The notes beneath the pieces were generated by a model. The model was given only the letters and a program-made list of their open reading frames with translations, made no database searches and was not told where the DNA came from. A DNA stretch of 64,000 nt from Streptosporangium amethystogenes (GTDB taxonomy: Bacteria; Actinomycetota; Actinomycetes; Streptosporangiales; Streptosporangiaceae), in NCBI RefSeq assembly GCF_000721075.1, contig NZ_JOEQ01000016.1, positions 89,927 through 153,926 on the forward strand. Reading direction: 5' to 3'. Shown piece by piece: positions 10,356-19,229 of the stretch. The position numbers were made by a program, and so were the translations under genes. Every line of letters starts with the position of its first letter. Position 1 is the first letter of the stretch.

Positions 10356-11231
10356 CTATCGATGCGTGGCCATGCGCAGGAACGTGCGTGCCGCCGGGCC
10401 GAGCCCGCCCGCGTGGCCGGCGTAGGCGACGTCCAGATGGACGGGCGGATCGAGGTCGGCCACGACCGCGCCCGACCGCTCGGCCAGCTCCCGCCACGAG
10501 TCGGCCAGCACGGCGACGCCGCTCCCGCCGAGCACCAGCGGCAGGATCGCCTCGCGGTGTTCTGTCTCGACCGCGATCGTCAGCCGCACCCCCGAGCGGA
10601 TCAGGTCGTCGACCACCGCGCGCATCCCGGTGCCCGTCTGGCCGGCGATCACCCGCAGGCCGGACAGCTCGCCCGGACTCACCCGGGCGCCGGCGGAGAA
10701 CGGCCCGCCGGCCGACGAGACCACCACGAACCGCTGCCGCCCGACCGGATGCAGACTCACACCGGGCCGCTGCGGGAGCCGTATCGCCGCCAGCAGGCCC
10801 AGCTCGGTCCGGCCGGTGCGGACGGCCTCCACCACCTGCTCCGCGGTCGCCGCGGCGCGGACCACCACCCGCACCCCCGGATACTCCGCCGTGAAACGGG
10901 AGATCACCCCCGCGAGCGGGTCGATCGCCTGCGACGGCATCGCCGTGATCTCCAACCGTCCCGTCCGCAGGCCCCGTACCGCCTCGACGGACCCGACGGC
11001 GAGGCCCCGCGCGTGGATGACCGCCCGCGCCGGTTCCACCAGCTCCCGCCCCGCCTCCGTCAGTACCACACCGCGGCCGACCCGATGGAACAGCGCCTCG
11101 CCCAGCTCGCGCTCGAGCTGCTTGATCGACTGCGACAACGACGGCTGCGCGACATAGAGCACCTCCGCCGCACGATGGAAACCGCCGTGGTCGACGACCG
11201 CGAGAAACCGCTCCAACTGCCGGAAGTCCAC
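10356..11231 (-). CDS. LysR-family transcriptional regulator
   Basis: 291 residues. The N-terminal winged HTH (MDFRQLERFLAVVDHGGF..., then QPSLSQSIKQLERELG) is followed by a periplasmic-binding-type effector domain. GTG 11231 is used because it gives the canonical LysR start; the reading frame stays open far upstream, but that part is out of family. LysR proteins usually activate adjacent genes on a small metabolite; here the two enzyme genes follow on the same strand, so it may lie in the same operon or control an internal promoter in the 70-base gap. The effector is unknown. Confidence 0.88.
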   Translation of the reverse strand: MDFRQLERFLAVVDHGGFHRAAEVLYVAQPSLSQSIKQLERELGEALFHRVGRGVVLTEAGRELVEPARAVIHARGLAVGSVEAVRGLRTGRLEITAMPSQAIDPLAGVISRFTAEYPGVRVVVRAAATAEQVVEAVRTGRTELGLLAAIRLPQRPGVSLHPVGRQRFVVVSSAGGPFSAGARVSPGELSGLRVIAGQTGTGMRAVVDDLIRSGVRLTIAVETEHREAILPLVLGGSGVAVLADSWRELAERSGAVVADLDPPVHLDVAYAGHAGGLGPAARTFLRMATHR

Positions 11232-11271
11232 CGCAGGATCATCCCTCTCTCGGAGATCCGGGTCCAGGAAC

Positions 11272-11291
11272 CACGGGGAGCAGACCCCGTG
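11272..11291 (-). terminator. Hairpin between ROK and LysR genes
   Basis: A perfect 7-bp stem (CACGGGG / CCCCGTG) with a 6-base loop lies 120 bases after the ROK stop and about 40 bases before the LysR start. It has no T-tract, as is usual for this GC content. It may terminate the repressor transcript; a role as LysR site is an alternative. Confidence 0.4.
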
Positions 11292-11410
11292 CCGCCCCTT
11301 CGGTGGTCTGCTTCTTGCCCGAGTGGACCTGCCTTGGTTGTCCGGCCAGGCCACGGCCTGGCCGCTGAGGCCGCGCCGGGGACTGGACCGAGGAGCGAAG
11401 GAGCCGGGTC

Positions 11411-12559
11411 TCAGCGTCGCAACAGGATCGCGATCGGATTCGCGATGATCCGGTGGATGATCTGTCCGGCGGCTCCCAGGGGGGCGGCGTCGCTGCCGAG
11501 CCGGGAGACGGTCAGGTCGGGGACGGTGTGCCGCATCCCGGTCAGCCGGGCGGCCATCGCCTGGTGGACCGGGTCGCGGATCCACCGGAAGAGCGGGGCG
11601 AAGACACCGCCCAGCACGATCGTGCCGGGATCCATCAGATGGATCGCCGAGGTGAGGGCGACGCCGAGCGCCTGCCCGGCGCGTTCGCAGGCTTCCAGCG
11701 CGCCGGGCTCGCCCGCGCGCAGGCTCTCCAGCAGTTCGGGGATGCCGGTCAGACCGCAGGCCCGGAGCAGGGCCTCCTGTCCGGCGTACTGCTCCAGGCA
11801 GCCCCGGCCGCCGCAGCGGCAGGCCGGACCGTCCGGATGGACGACCACGTGCCCCAGCTCCCCGGCGAGCCCGTGCGCGCCGCGGAACAGGGTGCCGCCC
11901 ACCACCAGGCCCGCGCCGATGCCGATCTCCCCCGACACGTGCAGGAAGTCGCCGGGGGCCGACCCGAACCAGAGCTCGCCCAGGGCCGCGAGGTTGGCCT
12001 CGTTGTCCACCTCGACGGGGAAGTCCAGCAGGTCGGAGACGCGGACGTGGTGCCAGCCGAGGTTGGGGGCGGTGTGCACGAGCCCCCCGTCCACGGGACC
12101 GGGCACCGCGAGGGTCGATCCGGCGACGGCCAGGCCCTCCCGGCGGGCTTCATCCACAGCCCTGTGGGCGAGTTCTGCCAGGCGGGAAAGGGTTTCCACA
12201 GGGGAGGCCGCCCGGTTGTCCACAGCCTGTGAATATCGGAGCCGCACCGCGAGGGTGAGGTCGACCACGCAGGCGGACAGGTAGTCGACGTTGATCTCCA
12301 GACCGAGCGCGGCGACCCGCCGCCCGCTGAGCACCACCGCGGTGCCCGGCCGTCCCCGCTCGCCGTCCCGCAGCGCGCCGGACTCGGCGACCATGCCCGC
12401 CTCGATCAGGTCGCCGACCATCTTCGACACCGTCGTCTTCGTCAGCCCGGTGATCTCGGCCAGCGCCGCCCGGGTGACCGGGCCGTTCCTGCGGATCTCG
12501 CCGAGGACCACGCCGAGGTTGCGGGCACGCATCGAGTCATGGCGTACAGCCTGTGTCAT
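11411..12559 (-). CDS. xylR: ROK-family transcriptional repressor (XylR type)
   Basis: 382 residues. An N-terminal winged HTH (residues about 17-65, GPVTRAALAEITGLTKTTVS) precedes a ROK sugar-kinase-like domain with the Zn motif CRCGGRGCLEQYAG and the sequence GEIGIGAGLVVGG. ATG 12559 is preferred: GGGGTGGG lies upstream, and starting at 12610 would run through the promoter. It is divergent from xylA-xylB, with an inverted repeat at 12601-12622 that fits an XylR-type operator, so it should repress xylose genes until sugar binds. The gene carries three TCCACA motifs (see findings). Confidence 0.88.
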   Translation of the reverse strand: MTQAVRHDSMRARNLGVVLGEIRRNGPVTRAALAEITGLTKTTVSKMVGDLIEAGMVAESGALRDGERGRPGTAVVLSGRRVAALGLEINVDYLSACVVDLTLAVRLRYSQAVDNRAASPVETLSRLAELAHRAVDEARREGLAVAGSTLAVPGPVDGGLVHTAPNLGWHHVRVSDLLDFPVEVDNEANLAALGELWFGSAPGDFLHVSGEIGIGAGLVVGGTLFRGAHGLAGELGHVVVHPDGPACRCGGRGCLEQYAGQEALLRACGLTGIPELLESLRAGEPGALEACERAGQALGVALTSAIHLMDPGTIVLGGVFAPLFRWIRDPVHQAMAARLTGMRHTVPDLTVSRLGSDAAPLGAAGQIIHRIIANPIAILLRR

Positions 12560-12573
12560 GAAACACCCACCCC

Positions 12574-12602
12574 TTGACGATCCCACCACCCCGATCCATA
12601 TT
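12574..12602 (+). promoter_or_regulatory. xylA promoter
   Basis: TTGACG (12574-12579) and CATATT (12597-12602) are separated by 17 bp, close to the vegetative sigma-70 consensus. Transcription would start near 12609, inside the operator, 30 bases before xylA. Confidence 0.65.
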
Positions 12603-12622
12603 AAGTCCATAAAGTGGATTAA
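12601..12622. promoter_or_regulatory. Candidate XylR operator
   Basis: A 22-base imperfect inverted repeat, TTAAGTCCA on the left and TGGATTAA on the right around a 5-base AT-rich centre. It overlaps the -10 end and the predicted start point of the xylA promoter, an arrangement that lets the ROK repressor block initiation. It is strikingly AT-rich for this genome. Confidence 0.7.
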
Positions 12623-12638
12623 ATCGGAGGAGCCGTAG

Positions 12639-13790
12639 ATGAGCGCCTACACCCCCAAGCCCGAAGACCGCTTCACCTTCGGGCTCTGGACCGTCGGCTG
12701 GCAGGCCCGTGACCCCTTCGGCGACGCGTCGCGGGCCCCGCTGGACCCGGTGGAGAGCGTTCACCGGCTCGCGGAGCTCGGCGCGTACGGCGTCACCTTC
12801 CACGACGACGACCTGCTCGCCGTCGAGCCCGACCGGGACAGGGCCATCGCGAACTTCAAGAAGGCACTGGCCGAGACCGGGCTCAAGGTCCCGATGGCCA
12901 CCACCAACCTGTTCACCCACCCGGTTTTCAAGGATGGCGCGTTCACCAGCAACGACCGTGAGGTCCGCCGCTACGCGCTGCGCAAGGTCATCCGCAACAT
13001 CGACCTGGCCGCCGAGCTCGGTGCGACCACCTACGTCTGCTGGGGCGGGCGCGAGGGCTCCGAGTCCGGGGCCGCCAAGGACATCCGGGCCGCGCTCAGC
13101 CGCTACAAGGAGGGCATGGACCTGCTCACCTCGTACGTGATCGAGAAGGGCTACGACCTCAGGTTCGCCATCGAGCCCAAGCCGAACGAGCCGCGCGGCG
13201 ACATCCTGCTCCCGACCGTCGGCCACGCGCTCGCGTTCATCAACGAGCTCGAACACCCCGACCGCGTCGGCCTCAACCCCGAGGTGGGCCACGAGGAGAT
13301 GGCCGGGCTCAACTTCGCGCACGGCATCGCGCAGGCGCTCTGGCACGGCAAGCTCTTCCACATCGACCTGAACGGCCAGCACGGCCCCCGCTACGACCAG
13401 GACCTGATCTTCGGCCACGGCGACGTGAAGAACGCCTTCTTCCTGGTCGACCTGCTGGAGAACGGTGGCTACGAGGGCCCCAGGCACTTCGACTACAAGC
13501 CGCTGCGCACCGAGGACGCCGAGGACGTCTGGGTCTCCGCCGCGGCCAACATGCGCACGTACCTGATCCTGAAGGAGAAGGCGAGGGCCTTCCGCGCGGA
13601 CCCCGAGGTCATCGAGGCACTCGCCGCGAGCAAGGTCGCCGAGCTCTCCGAGCCCACGCTGGCACCGGGCGAGACGATCGCGGACCTGAGCCGCGACTCC
13701 TTCGACCTCGAAGCGGTGGCCGCGCGCGGCTTCCACTTCACCCGCCTGAACCAGCTTGCCATGGAGCACCTCCTCGGGGTCCGCGGATGA
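12639..13790 (+). CDS. xylA: Xylose isomerase
   Basis: 383 residues, the size of the short class I xylose isomerases of actinobacteria. It interconverts D-xylose and D-xylulose using two divalent metals. Visible active-site segments are [10 protein letters not shown] (catalytic His near 54), the metal and substrate block [11 protein letters not shown] (Glu/Lys near 180), NPEVGHE, and [13 protein letters not shown] carrying metal-binding Asp residues. GGAGGAG lies six bases before ATG 12639. Its stop overlaps the xylB start by four bases. Confidence 0.97.
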   Translation: MSAYTPKPEDRFTFGLWTVGWQARDPFGDASRAPLDPVESVHRLAELGAYGVTFHDDDLLAVEPDRDRAIANFKKALAETGLKVPMATTNLFTHPVFKDGAFTSNDREVRRYALRKVIRNIDLAAELGATTYVCWGGREGSESGAAKDIRAALSRYKEGMDLLTSYVIEKGYDLRFAIEPKPNEPRGDILLPTVGHALAFINELEHPDRVGLNPEVGHEEMAGLNFAHGIAQALWHGKLFHIDLNGQHGPRYDQDLIFGHGDVKNAFFLVDLLENGGYEGPRHFDYKPLRTEDAEDVWVSAAANMRTYLILKEKARAFRADPEVIEALAASKVAELSEPTLAPGETIADLSRDSFDLEAVAARGFHFTRLNQLAMEHLLGVRG

Positions 13791-15157
13791 CGCTCGTGGC
13801 CGGGGTCGACTCGTCGACCCAGAGCTGCAAGGTGGTGATCAGGGACGCCCGTACGGGCGCCCTGGTCCGCCAGGGCCGCGCGACCCACCCGGAGGGCACC
13901 GAGGTCGATCCCGGGGCCTGGTGGGAGGCGCTGCGGGAGGCGCTCACCCGGGCGGGCGGGCTGGACGGCGTCGAGGCGATGAGCGTCGGCGCGCAGCAGC
14001 ACGGCATGGTCTGCCTGGACGCCTCAGGCGACGTGGTCAGGAAGGCGCTGCTCTGGAACGACACCCGCTCCGCCGGGGCGGCGGCCGACCTGGTCCGGGA
14101 GCTGGGCGGCCCTGAGCGCTGGGCCGAGGCGGTCGGCAGCGTGCCGGTGGCGTCGTTCACGGTGACCAAGCTCCGCTGGCTGGCCGAGCACGAGCCCGAC
14201 TCCGCCCGTCGTACGGCGAGGGTGTGCCTGCCGCACGACTGGCTCACCTGGCGGCTGGGCGGGGAGTTCGTCACGGACCGGGGTGACGCGTCGGGCACCG
14301 GGTACTGGTCGCCCGCGACCGGGGAGTACCGGACCGACCTCCTTCGGGTGGCCTTCGGCGCCCTCCCCGAACTCCCCGAGGTGCTGGGGCCACGCGAGGG
14401 CGCGGGAGAGGTCAAGGCGCTCGGAAACGGGACGGTGCGGCTCGCGCCGGGGACGGGCGACAACATGGCGGCGGCCCTCGGGGTCGGCGCCCTGCCGGGA
14501 GACGTGGTGGTGTCGATCGGGACGTCGGGGACGGCCTTCGCGGTCGCCGACAGCCCGAGTGCCGACCCGAGCGGCGCCGTGGCCGGGTTCGCGGACGCCA
14601 CCGGGCGGTTCCTGCCGCTGGTGGCCACGCTCAACGCGGCCAGGGTGCTGGACGCCACCGCGCGGCTGCTCGGGGTCGGCCTCGACGAGCTCGACCGGCT
14701 GGCCCTGGAGGCGCCCGCGGGGGCCGGCGGCCTCGTCTACGTCCCGTACCTGGAGGGCGAGCGCACCCCGAACCTGCCCTCGGCCACGGGGTCGCTGCAC
14801 GGGCTGACGCTGGGCACCTCCACCCCTGCCCACCTGGCCAGGGCGGCGGTGGAGGGTCTGCTCTGCCACCTCGCCGACGCCTTCGACGCCCTCGGGCTCG
14901 ACCCGGCCAGGGTGCTGCTCATCGGAGGCGGCGCCAGGTCCGAGGCCGTACGGCGGATCGCCCCCGCGGTCTTCGGACGGCCCGTGGTCGTTCCCGAGCC
15001 GGGGGAGTACGTCGCGGACGGGGCGGCCCGGCAGGCCGCCTGGCTGCTCGGCGGCGACGAGCCTCCGGCCTGGGAGGCGGGCGGGTCCGAGCGCTACGAG
15101 GCCGATCCCGCACCCGGGATCAGGGATCGCTACGCCGAGGTCCGCGGCCTCCGCTGA
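13787..15157 (+). CDS. xylB: Xylulokinase
   Basis: 456 residues, FGGY kinase family. The N-terminal phosphate loop is [13 protein letters not shown], the sugar site [10 protein letters not shown], and the ATP-binding C-terminal half carries [20 protein letters not shown] and [11 protein letters not shown]. It phosphorylates D-xylulose to xylulose 5-phosphate for the pentose phosphate pathway. It is translationally coupled to xylA by an ATGA overlap and followed directly by a strong terminator, so xylA-xylB forms a two-gene operon. Confidence 0.95.
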   Translation: MTLVAGVDSSTQSCKVVIRDARTGALVRQGRATHPEGTEVDPGAWWEALREALTRAGGLDGVEAMSVGAQQHGMVCLDASGDVVRKALLWNDTRSAGAAADLVRELGGPERWAEAVGSVPVASFTVTKLRWLAEHEPDSARRTARVCLPHDWLTWRLGGEFVTDRGDASGTGYWSPATGEYRTDLLRVAFGALPELPEVLGPREGAGEVKALGNGTVRLAPGTGDNMAAALGVGALPGDVVVSIGTSGTAFAVADSPSADPSGAVAGFADATGRFLPLVATLNAARVLDATARLLGVGLDELDRLALEAPAGAGGLVYVPYLEGERTPNLPSATGSLHGLTLGTSTPAHLARAAVEGLLCHLADAFDALGLDPARVLLIGGGARSEAVRRIAPAVFGRPVVVPEPGEYVADGAARQAAWLLGGDEPPAWEAGGSERYEADPAPGIRDRYAEVRGLR

Positions 15158-15204
15158 GACGGCCGGGCCGGGACGTGAGGGGGCGCCTCGGCCCGGCCGT
15201 CTCA
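15155..15204 (+). terminator. xylAB terminator
   Basis: A 16-bp perfect GC-rich stem, 15155-15170 pairing with 15189-15204, with an 18-base loop. It begins on the xylB stop codon itself. There is no T-tract. Confidence 0.7.
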
Positions 15205-15275
15205 GGGATGGCTCAGGGTTGGATCAGGGATGCCGCCGGATGCCCGAAACCTCCTCCGACGAGCAGACTTGATCC

Positions 15276-15935
15276 ATGCTCGCCTCGAAAAGGCTCTACC
15301 CCCTGATCGCGTGCGCCGGGATCGCGGCGGCCGCGGTGGCCGCCCTGGCCGCCGTGGTGGGGCGGCCCGACCCGGTTCCGTACCGGGAGTCGCTCGATCT
15401 GACCATCAGCGAGTACGCCGCGCTGGACCGCGGCGGAGCCATCGGGTTCGTCATGGCGTCGCTGGGGATCGCCTCCCTCGCGCTGGTCGCCGGGCTGCGC
15501 GCGACCGGGGCGCCGGTGGGGGTCCTGGCCGAGCGGCTGATGCGGGTGTGGGGTGCCGGGCTCGTCCTCCTCGCGGTGCTGCCCCCAATTCTTCCCGGCA
15601 CGGGCACCGACCTGATCGGCCAGACATACCGCTACCTGTCGATCGCCGTGTTCGTGGCGATGCCGGTGGCGGGCGGCCTGCTGGTGGCGCGGTTCAACGA
15701 GGACGAGCGGTGGCGGCCGGTGGCCAGGACCGTGGAGTGGCTGGCGCTGGCCGGAGGTTTCGGCCTGTTGGTGATCACCTATGTGGCGCTCCCCGGGCAC
15801 GGGGTGCTCGCGGGTCTCGCCGAGTGGATCCTGCTCGGCACCGAGGTCGCGCTGATCGGCGTGCTGGCCGCCCGGCTGGCGCGGCTGACCTGGACGCGGA
15901 GCGCAACTCAGGCATCACACGCCGCTCTAGGCTGA
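15276..15935 (+). CDS. DUF998-type integral membrane protein
   Basis: 219 residues with about six hydrophobic segments (roughly 8-28, 54-76, 88-104, 118-140, 156-174, 180-200). The pattern, including FVMASLGIASLALVAGLR in the second segment and the short loops, fits the DUF998 family of bacterial membrane proteins. No activity is known. It is a single gene, read away from the xyl terminator and toward the first conservon. An earlier in-frame start is not available; ATG 15276 has no strong ribosome site. Confidence 0.65.
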   Translation: MLASKRLYPLIACAGIAAAAVAALAAVVGRPDPVPYRESLDLTISEYAALDRGGAIGFVMASLGIASLALVAGLRATGAPVGVLAERLMRVWGAGLVLLAVLPPILPGTGTDLIGQTYRYLSIAVFVAMPVAGGLLVARFNEDERWRPVARTVEWLALAGGFGLLVITYVALPGHGVLAGLAEWILLGTEVALIGVLAARLARLTWTRSATQASHAALG

Positions 15936-16004
15936 CTTCTCACTTCTCATGACTATTTCATGACATGTCACAAATAGGCTACAAATAACAGGAGTCGCCA
16001 GTGC

Positions 16005-16045
16005 TATTCTCGTCGGCGATCTAGAGATCGTCCGGGGGCTCCCCC
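16005..16045 (+). promoter_or_regulatory. Promoter -10 and double hairpin in the first conservon leader
   Basis: TATTCT (16005-16010) is a good -10. Just after the expected start point come two small perfect inverted repeats: CGATCT-AG-AGATCG (16017-16030) and GGGGG-CT-CCCCC (16034-16045). They sit 32-60 bases ahead of the kinase start codon. They could form a structured 5' leader; no T-tract follows. Confidence 0.4.
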
Positions 16046-16076
16046 TGGCGTTCCGTGAGCGAGCCGTTGAGGTGAC

Positions 16077-18296
16077 ATGGCATCGAGCAAGTCCATCCGG
16101 TTCAAGGTCTCGGTGCTGCTGGCCATTCCTCTCACCTCGCTGGTGGCTGTGTGGGGCTTCGCCTCGGTCGTCACGATCGGCGACTCGATGAGTCTGCGCT
16201 CCATCGGCACGCTGTACGAATCCGTCGGTAAGCCCTCAAGTAACCTGAACAGCGCGATCCAACGCGAGCACATCCTGTCGGCCGAGTATCTGGCCACCCG
16301 CTCCAACGCCGACCACAAGACCCTCGCGGGACAGCGTGCGGTCACCGACCAGGCCCGGACCCGCCTCCGCCAGGAGATGGACCGGGACGAGGTACAGGCG
16401 GTGATGTCCGACGAGACGAGGACCCGCCACGCCGAGCTGATCAGGCAGGTGGAGGGGCTCGACGCGATCCGCGCCAGGGTGGACGCGGGGCGGATCGACC
16501 AGGTGGGGCTCTCCGAGGAGTTCGCCCGGCTGCCGGACGCGCTGAACCGGCTCTTCAACACCCTGAGTCCCACCAGTGACCTCCCGCTCTACCGCGAGTT
16601 GCGCGCCGTCACGATGGTCAACCAGAGCATGAACCTGTTCAGTCGTGAGCGGGCACTCGCCACGGGCCCGCTGGCGCTGCGGAGCCCGATGACGGAGCGC
16701 GAGGCGCGGGTGTTCGCCCGGATCGCCGCCAACCGGGCATTCCTCATGGAACAGGCGCTCCCCGAGCTGGGGCCCTCGCTGCGCGCCCCCTTCACGGAGC
16801 TGATCGCCTCCTCAACGTACGCCAGGTTCGTCGCCCTGGAGTCTCGCCTGCTGAGCGGCAGCGATGTCTCGGCCACCGACTGGCGCGCCGCGGGCGACGC
16901 GCTGGACGCCGTCTACCAGCGGTCGACGACGGAGATCGGCCCCATGCTCGTCAAGCGGGCCGAGCCGCTGACCGTGGGCGTCTACATCCGCGCCGGTGTC
17001 GTCGGCGTCCTCGGCCTCGCCGCGGTCGTCGCGTCGCTGCTCGTCTCGTACCGGATCGGCAGCGGGATCGCCAGGGAGCTCGCCGGCGTGCGGCGGGCCG
17101 CCACCGACCTCGCGGAGGTACGGCTGCCACGGGTGATGGAGAAGCTGCGCCGCGGCGAGAAGGTGGATGTGACGGCCGAGGCGCCCGCGCTGGAACCGCT
17201 GGGCAGCACAGCCGAGATCCACGATGTCGCCGCCGCCTTCGACAGTGTCCGGCGCAGCGCCGTGGACGCCGCCGTGGAGCAGGCCAGGCTGCGCGAGGGC
17301 GCCGCCCACTCCTTCCGCAACCTCGCCCGCCGGAGCCAGTCGCTGCTGCAACGTCAGCTCAAACTGCTCGACGGCATGCAGAAGCGGGCGGAGAACCCCG
17401 AGTCGCTGGAGAACCTCTTCAGACTCGACCACCTCACCACCCGCATGCGCCGCCACGCCGAGGGCCTGGTGATCCTGTCCGGTGGGGCGGCGGGCCGCAA
17501 GTGGCGCTCGTCGGTGCCGATGGAGGACGTACTGCGCGGGGCCGCCGCCCAGGTCGAGGACTACGCCCGGGTGCGGATCCTCCCGACGGGCGGCACCACC
17601 CTGGTCGGCAACGCCGTCGCGGACATGATGCACCTGTTCGCCGAGCTCCTGGAGAACGCCACGGTCTTCTCCCCGCCCGGCAGCCAGGTCTCGGTCCGCG
17701 GCGAGCTCGTGGGCCGTGGCTTCGCCGTCGAGATCGAGGACAGAGGGCTCGGGCTGACCGCGGAGAAGCGTGCCGCGATCAACGAGCGCCTGGCCAGCCC
17801 GCCGGAGTTCGACCCGGCCGACACCGATCGGCTGGGCTTCGCCGTGGTCGGGTTGCTGGCCGCCAGGTACCGGGTCGAGGTCGCGCTGCACTCCTCGCCG
17901 TACGGCGGGACCGGGGTGGTCGTCCTGATCCCCGAGGAACTGCTCGGGGAGCCGGAGTCCGTCGAGCAGCCGCTGGAGCCGCCGGTGCTCACCGTCATCA
18001 GCGCGCGGCCCGAGCTCGGAGGGCAGCCGGAACGTGCCGACGGGTCCGGTGACTCCGGTGAGCCGGCGGTGCCGATTCCCACGGACCTGTGGCGGCCGCT
18101 GCGGCGTGGCGGCGGTGGGCTGCCACGTCGGGTACGGCAGGCGAACATGCCGTCGATGCAGGTCAGGGAGCCACGTCCGCCCAACGCCGGGATCGAGGAG
18201 CGGTCACCGGAGGAGACGAGGGCAATGATGAGCGCCCTGCAGTCCGGCTGGCAGCGCGGCCGGGCCGACGACGAGGACGGCGGTGCCGAGCGTTGA
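16077..18296 (+). CDS. Conservon histidine kinase-like sensor, CvnA type
   Basis: 739 residues. Membrane segment at about 9-33, an extracellular nitrate/nitrite-sensing (NIT)-like helical domain to about 300, second membrane segment at 302-327, a HAMP-like linker, a dimerisation region with FRLDHLTTRMRRHAEG near 445, and a HATPase domain with N-box ELLENATVFSPP near 521, EDRGLGL and a G-box. The last about 90 residues are disordered and contain LPRRVRQAN, a motif shared with the second kinase here. In Streptomyces, CvnA works with CvnB-C-D at the membrane. GAGGTGAC precedes ATG 16077. Confidence 0.9.
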   Translation: MASSKSIRFKVSVLLAIPLTSLVAVWGFASVVTIGDSMSLRSIGTLYESVGKPSSNLNSAIQREHILSAEYLATRSNADHKTLAGQRAVTDQARTRLRQEMDRDEVQAVMSDETRTRHAELIRQVEGLDAIRARVDAGRIDQVGLSEEFARLPDALNRLFNTLSPTSDLPLYRELRAVTMVNQSMNLFSRERALATGPLALRSPMTEREARVFARIAANRAFLMEQALPELGPSLRAPFTELIASSTYARFVALESRLLSGSDVSATDWRAAGDALDAVYQRSTTEIGPMLVKRAEPLTVGVYIRAGVVGVLGLAAVVASLLVSYRIGSGIARELAGVRRAATDLAEVRLPRVMEKLRRGEKVDVTAEAPALEPLGSTAEIHDVAAAFDSVRRSAVDAAVEQARLREGAAHSFRNLARRSQSLLQRQLKLLDGMQKRAENPESLENLFRLDHLTTRMRRHAEGLVILSGGAAGRKWRSSVPMEDVLRGAAAQVEDYARVRILPTGGTTLVGNAVADMMHLFAELLENATVFSPPGSQVSVRGELVGRGFAVEIEDRGLGLTAEKRAAINERLASPPEFDPADTDRLGFAVVGLLAARYRVEVALHSSPYGGTGVVVLIPEELLGEPESVEQPLEPPVLTVISARPELGGQPERADGSGDSGEPAVPIPTDLWRPLRRGGGGLPRRVRQANMPSMQVREPRPPNAGIEERSPEETRAMMSALQSGWQRGRADDEDGGAER

Positions 18297-18410
18297 GCCG
18301 GGGCCGTGAGAGCGGGAGCGCGAACGGAGGCGGGTCCATGAGACCGGCTTCGTCGCGCCGGTGGGGGATGAAAATCAACAGAATCATCAGAGGGGAAGGG
18401 GTTTAACCAC

Positions 18411-18800
18411 GTGCCGGGTGAGCTTTATTGGCTTCTGGATGATTTCGTCACGAGTGTGGCGGACGTTTCGCACGCACTGATCCTGTCCAACGACGGGTTG
18501 ATGATGGCCTCGTCCAGAGAGCTGACCAAGGAGGACGCCGACCATCTGTCGGCGGTGGCGTCCGGCTTCCAGAGCCTTGCGAAGGGCACCAGCCTGCAGT
18601 TCGGCGGCGGAGCCGTGCGCCAGACGATGGTGGAGATGGACTCCGCGTTCCTCTTCGTCACCTCCGCCGGTCAGGGGAGCTGTCTGTCGGTCATGACCAC
18701 CGGCGCCGCCGACGTGGGCCTGATCGCCTACGAGATGGCCCGCCTGGTCACCCGGGTCGGACAGCATCTGGCCACCGGACCCCGGATGGCCGGCCAATGA
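18411..18800 (+). CDS. Conservon roadblock/LC7 protein, CvnB type
   Basis: 129 residues, the whole length a roadblock/LC7 fold: LYWLLDDFVTSVADVSHALILS, SNDGLMMASS, LSAVASGFQSLA and TMVEMDSAFLFVTS are its conserved strands and helices. Such proteins act as platforms or GTPase-activating partners for small GTPases of the MglA/CvnD type. GTG 18411 follows AGGGGAAGGGG at about nine bases. It overlaps the next gene by ATGA. The protein closely resembles the CvnB copy at 20201-20608. Confidence 0.92.
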   Translation: MPGELYWLLDDFVTSVADVSHALILSNDGLMMASSRELTKEDADHLSAVASGFQSLAKGTSLQFGGGAVRQTMVEMDSAFLFVTSAGQGSCLSVMTTGAADVGLIAYEMARLVTRVGQHLATGPRMAGQ

Positions 18801-19168
18801 GCGACGACGTCGAGTGGGTAGACGAGGAGGCCGGTCCCGTCGTCCGCCCCTACGCGGTGACCGGGGGGCGCACCAGGGCGTCCTGCTCCTCGTTCGACCT
18901 GCTCTCGATGGCGGTGGCGACCGGGGCACCGGTCTCCCCGGGAGCGTGTCTGGGCTCCGAACACCGGCGGCTGCTCAACCTGGTCAGGCGGGCTCGCCCG
19001 ATCGTGGAGATCGCGTCGGACGCCGAGCTGCCGGTCGGCGTGATCAAAGTCCTCCTGGGCGACCTGCTCGACCAGGGCCTGATCCTGGTGAGATCGCCGC
19101 TTCCCGCCGCCTCCGGGCCCCCGGAGAGCCTGCTGAGGGAGTTGATCAGCGGCCTGCGGGCTCTGTGA
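18797..19168 (+). CDS. Conservon DUF742 protein, CvnC type
   Basis: 123 residues. The DUF742 signature is complete: VDEEAGPVVRPYAVTGGRTR at the N-terminus, then a winged-helix-like part with PIVEIASDAELPVGVIKVLL and a C-terminal helix ending LLRELISGLRAL. It is partner to CvnA and CvnB in Streptomyces. Translation is coupled to cvnB. No GTPase gene follows on this strand, which is unusual for a conservon: the next gene is the convergent GTPase of the opposite module. Confidence 0.92.
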   Translation: MSDDVEWVDEEAGPVVRPYAVTGGRTRASCSSFDLLSMAVATGAPVSPGACLGSEHRRLLNLVRRARPIVEIASDAELPVGVIKVLLGDLLDQGLILVRSPLPAASGPPESLLRELISGLRAL

Positions 19169-19202
19169 CCTCCCGGCGGGGCGGCTGAGTTCTCAGCGAC
19201 GA

Positions 19203-19224
19203 GGGCCGGGGAACCCCCCGGCCC
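19203..19224. terminator. Bidirectional terminator between the two conservons
   Basis: A perfect 9-bp stem, GGGCCGGGG and CCCCGGCCC, with loop AACC, in the 61-base gap between convergent cvnC and cvnD. It is symmetric, so it can serve both transcripts. Confidence 0.65.
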
Positions 19225-19229
19225 GCCTC

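Noticed and set aside
9182..12284. Long plus-strand frames over the dehydrogenase, LysR and ROK genes
   Set aside because: Low-complexity Arg/Pro/Gly-rich translations opposite real genes; no ribosome sites.
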